From positions 1 through 50,771 of the forward strand of contig NZ_JANIBC010000008.1 in NCBI RefSeq assembly GCF_024505085.1: DNA of 50,771 nt, in the 5' to 3' direction. The translations under genes and the position numbers were made by a program. The DNA is from Parvularcula maris (GTDB lineage Bacteria; Pseudomonadota; Alphaproteobacteria; Caulobacterales; Parvularculaceae). Positions 48,616 through 50,771 of this stretch are shown piece by piece; positions within the stretch are counted from its first letter, which is position 1; the number at the start of each line of letters is the position of its first letter. The notes below the pieces were generated by a model. That model was not told the DNA's origin. It saw only the letters and a program-made list of their open reading frames with translations, and did no database searches.

Positions 48616-48744
48616 CCGTCATCCCGGAAGCCGCAGGCTATCCGGGATCCATGGACTGTAACGTGGCAAGCAGCGGGACCGTCGGGTTGAGAATGCCCGC
48701 AGGCCATGGGTCCCGGATAAACCTTCGGTTTTCCGGGATGACGG
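48616..48744. repeat. Palindromic repeat, family A, copy 5
   Basis: Full outer and inner arms; left arm of the AAGCCG-x-AGGCT variant, as in copies 1 and 4. It lies between two minus-strand genes, right at the end of the dehydrogenase gene. Confidence 0.85.
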
Positions 48745-48750
48745 CGGTAA

Positions 48751-49629
48751 TCAGCGCGTCGGCACCGGCACGTCGCCTTTGTAGTCGTAGAAGCCCCGGC
48801 CCGATTTCTTCCCGAGCCAGCCCGCCTCGGTGTACTTCACGAGCAGCGGACAGGGACGGTACTTGGAATCGGCGAGCCCGTCATAGAGGACCTGCATGAT
48901 CGACAGGCAGGTGTCCAAGCCGATGAAGTCGGCGAGCTGGAGCGGCCCCATCGGGTGGTTGGCGCCGAGCTTCATGCCGGTGTCGATGGCCTCCACCGTG
49001 CCGACGCCCTCATAAAGGCAGTAGATCGCCTCGTTGATCATCGGCATGAGGATGCGGTTGACGATGAAAGCGGGGTAGTCCTCGGAGACCGCCATGGTCT
49101 TGCCCAGGCGCTCGGTGATGGTCTTGGCGACCTGGAAGGTCTGCTCGGAGGTGGCGATGCCGCGGATCACCTCGACCAGCTTCATCACCGGCACCGGGTT
49201 CATGAAGTGAAGCCCGATGAAGCGGTCGGGTCTGTCGGTCACGGCGGCGAGGGCGGTGATCGAGATGGAGGAGGTGTTGGTGGCGATGATGCCGCCGGGG
49301 TCGAGGACCTCCGAGAGCTGGCGGAAGATCGCCTTCTTTAGCTCGATGTTCTCGGTGGCCGCCTCGATGACGATGTCGCAGTCGGTGAGCTGCGTCATTT
49401 TCGGTGCGGGCCTGATGCGCCCTATTGCGGCCTTCATCTCGTCTTCGGTGATCTTGGACTTGGCGAGCTGGCGGCCGAGATTGCCCTCGACCAGCTCCAG
49501 CGATGCCTTGATCGCGTTCTCGCTGACATCGTGCAGGGTGACGTCGTAGCCTGCGAGCGCCATGACATGGGCGATGCCGCTGCCCATCTGCCCCGCACCG
49601 ATGATCCCGACCGATTGGATGTCCGCCAT
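48751..49629 (-). CDS. hbd: 3-hydroxybutyryl-CoA dehydrogenase
   Basis: 292 residues from ATG 49629 (MADIQSV); the open frame extends further upstream without support. NAD-binding fold GIIGAGQMGSGIA (residues 8-20), ATNTSSISIT, catalytic His in GLHFMNPVPVM, and the C-terminal dimer domain with NRILMPMINEA and MGPLQLADFIGLD. Oxidises 3-hydroxyacyl-CoA, with short chains likely. A role in PHA or fatty acid turnover is possible; no thiolase or crotonase gene lies next to it. Confidence 0.92.
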   Translation of the reverse strand: MADIQSVGIIGAGQMGSGIAHVMALAGYDVTLHDVSENAIKASLELVEGNLGRQLAKSKITEDEMKAAIGRIRPAPKMTQLTDCDIVIEAATENIELKKAIFRQLSEVLDPGGIIATNTSSISITALAAVTDRPDRFIGLHFMNPVPVMKLVEVIRGIATSEQTFQVAKTITERLGKTMAVSEDYPAFIVNRILMPMINEAIYCLYEGVGTVEAIDTGMKLGANHPMGPLQLADFIGLDTCLSIMQVLYDGLADSKYRPCPLLVKYTEAGWLGKKSGRGFYDYKGDVPVPTR

Positions 49630-49685
49630 AGAGCCTCGCTTTTCCTGCAGCATGCGCCCGAGGGGCGTGCGGTGCAACATCAGCC

Positions 49686-50630
49686 TTAGAGGATGAAAAC
49701 GAGGTACAAGGTGAGGGTCATGAGGCCGATGATCGTCCCGACGGTCACCACCCCCGCCGTGCCGCTCACCCACTGCTTGTAGACCGAGGCGAGGACGATG
49801 GAGGCAACGGCTGGGGGCAGGCCGGTGAAGAGGGCTGCGACGCTCGTGGCTGTGGGGTCGCCGGTGAAGAGATAGACGAGGGCAGCGGTGAGGGCCGGGA
49901 AGATGAGGAGCTTGAAGGGAAGGAGAAGCCCCGCTCCCTTGAGCTCCGATGCCTTGCCGGAGAGGAGAAGGTCCGCGGCGCTTACCCCCAGAACGAAGAG
50001 GCCGAGGGGTCCGGCGGTTCTAGCGGTGAAGGCGAGGAAGCGGTCCACCGGCTCCGGCAGGGAGAGGGCCGTGAGCGAGGCGATGAGCCCCAGCACCGTG
50101 CCGATGACGATAGGGTTGGTGGCGGCGCGCAACGAGGCCCGGCCCAGGGCGGCGAGGGCAGACTGCAGGCTGCCCCTCTCCGAGCCCTCCCTCGGCCAGG
50201 TCATCAGCGCCGTGCCGATGGCGAAGACCAGCGTACCCTCGAAAAGAACCAAGATGAGGAAGGGCGAGGCCCAGCCCTCCACCGAAGCGGCGATGGGGAT
50301 GCCGAGGAAGATGGCGTTGCCGCAGGTCGTGCAGAAGACCGCCGCTCCGGCCTCTCTCACCGTGAGCTTGAGGAGGCTGCGGGAGAGGACGAAGACGGCC
50401 GCCGTGACGATCAGAAGGCTCACCACGTAGCCGCCCGCGAGGCCGAGGATGATCTCCCCGTCCACCTGGCTGCGGCGCATGAACTCGAAGCCGGCGAAGG
50501 GCATGGAGATCATGAAGACGAAGCGCGACATGCGACGGGCATCCTCGCCGTCGAAGAGCTTCAGCCCGCGGCTACCCGCACCGAGGAAGATGGAACCGAA
50601 AAGGGGGAAGAGAAGGGAGGTCAGCGTCAC
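49686..50630 (-). CDS. AEC family transporter
   Basis: 314 residues from GTG 50630 (VTLTSLLFP); the open frame starts with TTG at 50666. About ten helices in two halves. Family features are FMISMPFAGFEFM near the start, FCTTCGNAIFLGIPIAAS (the GN-x-x-x-LG-x-P motif of auxin-efflux-carrier proteins) and TGLPPAVASIVLASVYK in the second half. Such proteins carry organic anions; substrate not predictable. Confidence 0.88.
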   Translation of the reverse strand: MTLTSLLFPLFGSIFLGAGSRGLKLFDGEDARRMSRFVFMISMPFAGFEFMRRSQVDGEIILGLAGGYVVSLLIVTAAVFVLSRSLLKLTVREAGAAVFCTTCGNAIFLGIPIAASVEGWASPFLILVLFEGTLVFAIGTALMTWPREGSERGSLQSALAALGRASLRAATNPIVIGTVLGLIASLTALSLPEPVDRFLAFTARTAGPLGLFVLGVSAADLLLSGKASELKGAGLLLPFKLLIFPALTAALVYLFTGDPTATSVAALFTGLPPAVASIVLASVYKQWVSGTAGVVTVGTIIGLMTLTLYLVFIL

Positions 50631-50681
50631 CCGCGCGCCTGTGCCGTGGGTTGCGGGCGGGGGCAAGGCGGGCAGCGAGTT

Positions 50682-50727
50682 TCCTCCCCTTTAGGGGAGG
50701 TGTCAGCGAAGCTGACGGAGGGGAGTC
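50682..50727. repeat. Palindromic repeat fragment at the contig end
   Basis: TTTCCTCCCCTTTAGGGGAGG, then GTCAGCGAAGCTGAC (hairpin) and GGAGGGGAG: a variant of family B. Confidence 0.55.
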
Positions 50728-50756
50728 GCAACTATCGAAGGCGCTTGTTGAAAGTG

Positions 50757-50771
50757 CCCCCCCCCCCCCCC
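50757..50771. other. Run of 15 C at the window end
   Basis: A homopolymer exactly at the end suggests an assembly or sequencing artefact at a contig end rather than real sequence. Confidence 0.6.

Overview
The window looks like a contig from a high-GC alphaproteobacterium. Three things point there: the dapF-mtaB-ftsY-ispZ gene order, an F1-only ATP synthase cluster (atpH-A-G-D-C without F0 genes), and an IalB-family protein together with a LOV/HWE-type kinase. The exact genus cannot be read from the sequence; a Parvularculaceae/Hyphomonadaceae-like marine bacterium is a reasonable guess. Both window ends look like assembly ends. The left end starts inside an Rhs core repeat that recurs 1.8 kb inside, and the right end stops in a run of 15 C.

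Layout. 1-2040 is an Rhs toxin locus: a partial Rhs core with an AT-richer variable tip, small membrane proteins that may be immunity proteins, and a displaced orphan tip with a second, broken core. 2.3-6.0 kb is a secreted pullulanase with three tandem X25 modules. 6.1-10.6 kb carries a DUF2855 protein, a glutaredoxin-MauE fusion, a membrane protein of unknown function, a GST-like protein and exonuclease III. 10.9-12.3 kb has a MarR regulator with a histone-H1-like Lys/Ala tail and a Nudix hydrolase. 12.5-20.0 kb (minus strand) is a long, tightly packed unit: an outer-membrane-type protein, a 60-aa membrane protein, an XagB-like GT2 synthase, a polytopic membrane protein, dapF, mtaB, ftsY and ispZ. 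Then come an IalB-like protein, a broken IS110 element and a VPLPA-CTERM-type exported protein. 23.3-31.7 kb holds acnA, ccmAB, a PHA-system protein, a DoxX-like protein, a YbjN-like protein and lepA. 31.7-35.9 kb holds a LOV-PAS histidine kinase, a CorA/ZntB-like transporter and a GMC oxidoreductase. 36.3-43.3 kb is the F1 ATP synthase cluster, interrupted by an acetyltransferase gene, a GT2 gene and a terminator-bounded 55-aa ORF. The rest holds terC, cysK, a membrane protein, a lipoprotein metallophosphoesterase, a 3-hydroxyacyl-CoA dehydrogenase and an AEC transporter.

How the parts relate. Most genes are housekeeping: central carbon metabolism, lysine/peptidoglycan precursor, tRNA modification, protein targeting, ATP synthesis and cysteine. 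Envelope polysaccharide functions are attached to two essential gene clusters: a GT2 synthase module runs directly into dapF-mtaB-ftsY, and an acetyltransferase plus a GT2 sit inside the atp cluster. Intergenic space is filled by at least four families of palindromic, REP/BIME-like repeats, and a decayed IS110 copy appears to sit within one of them. No tRNA, rRNA or CRISPR array was found.
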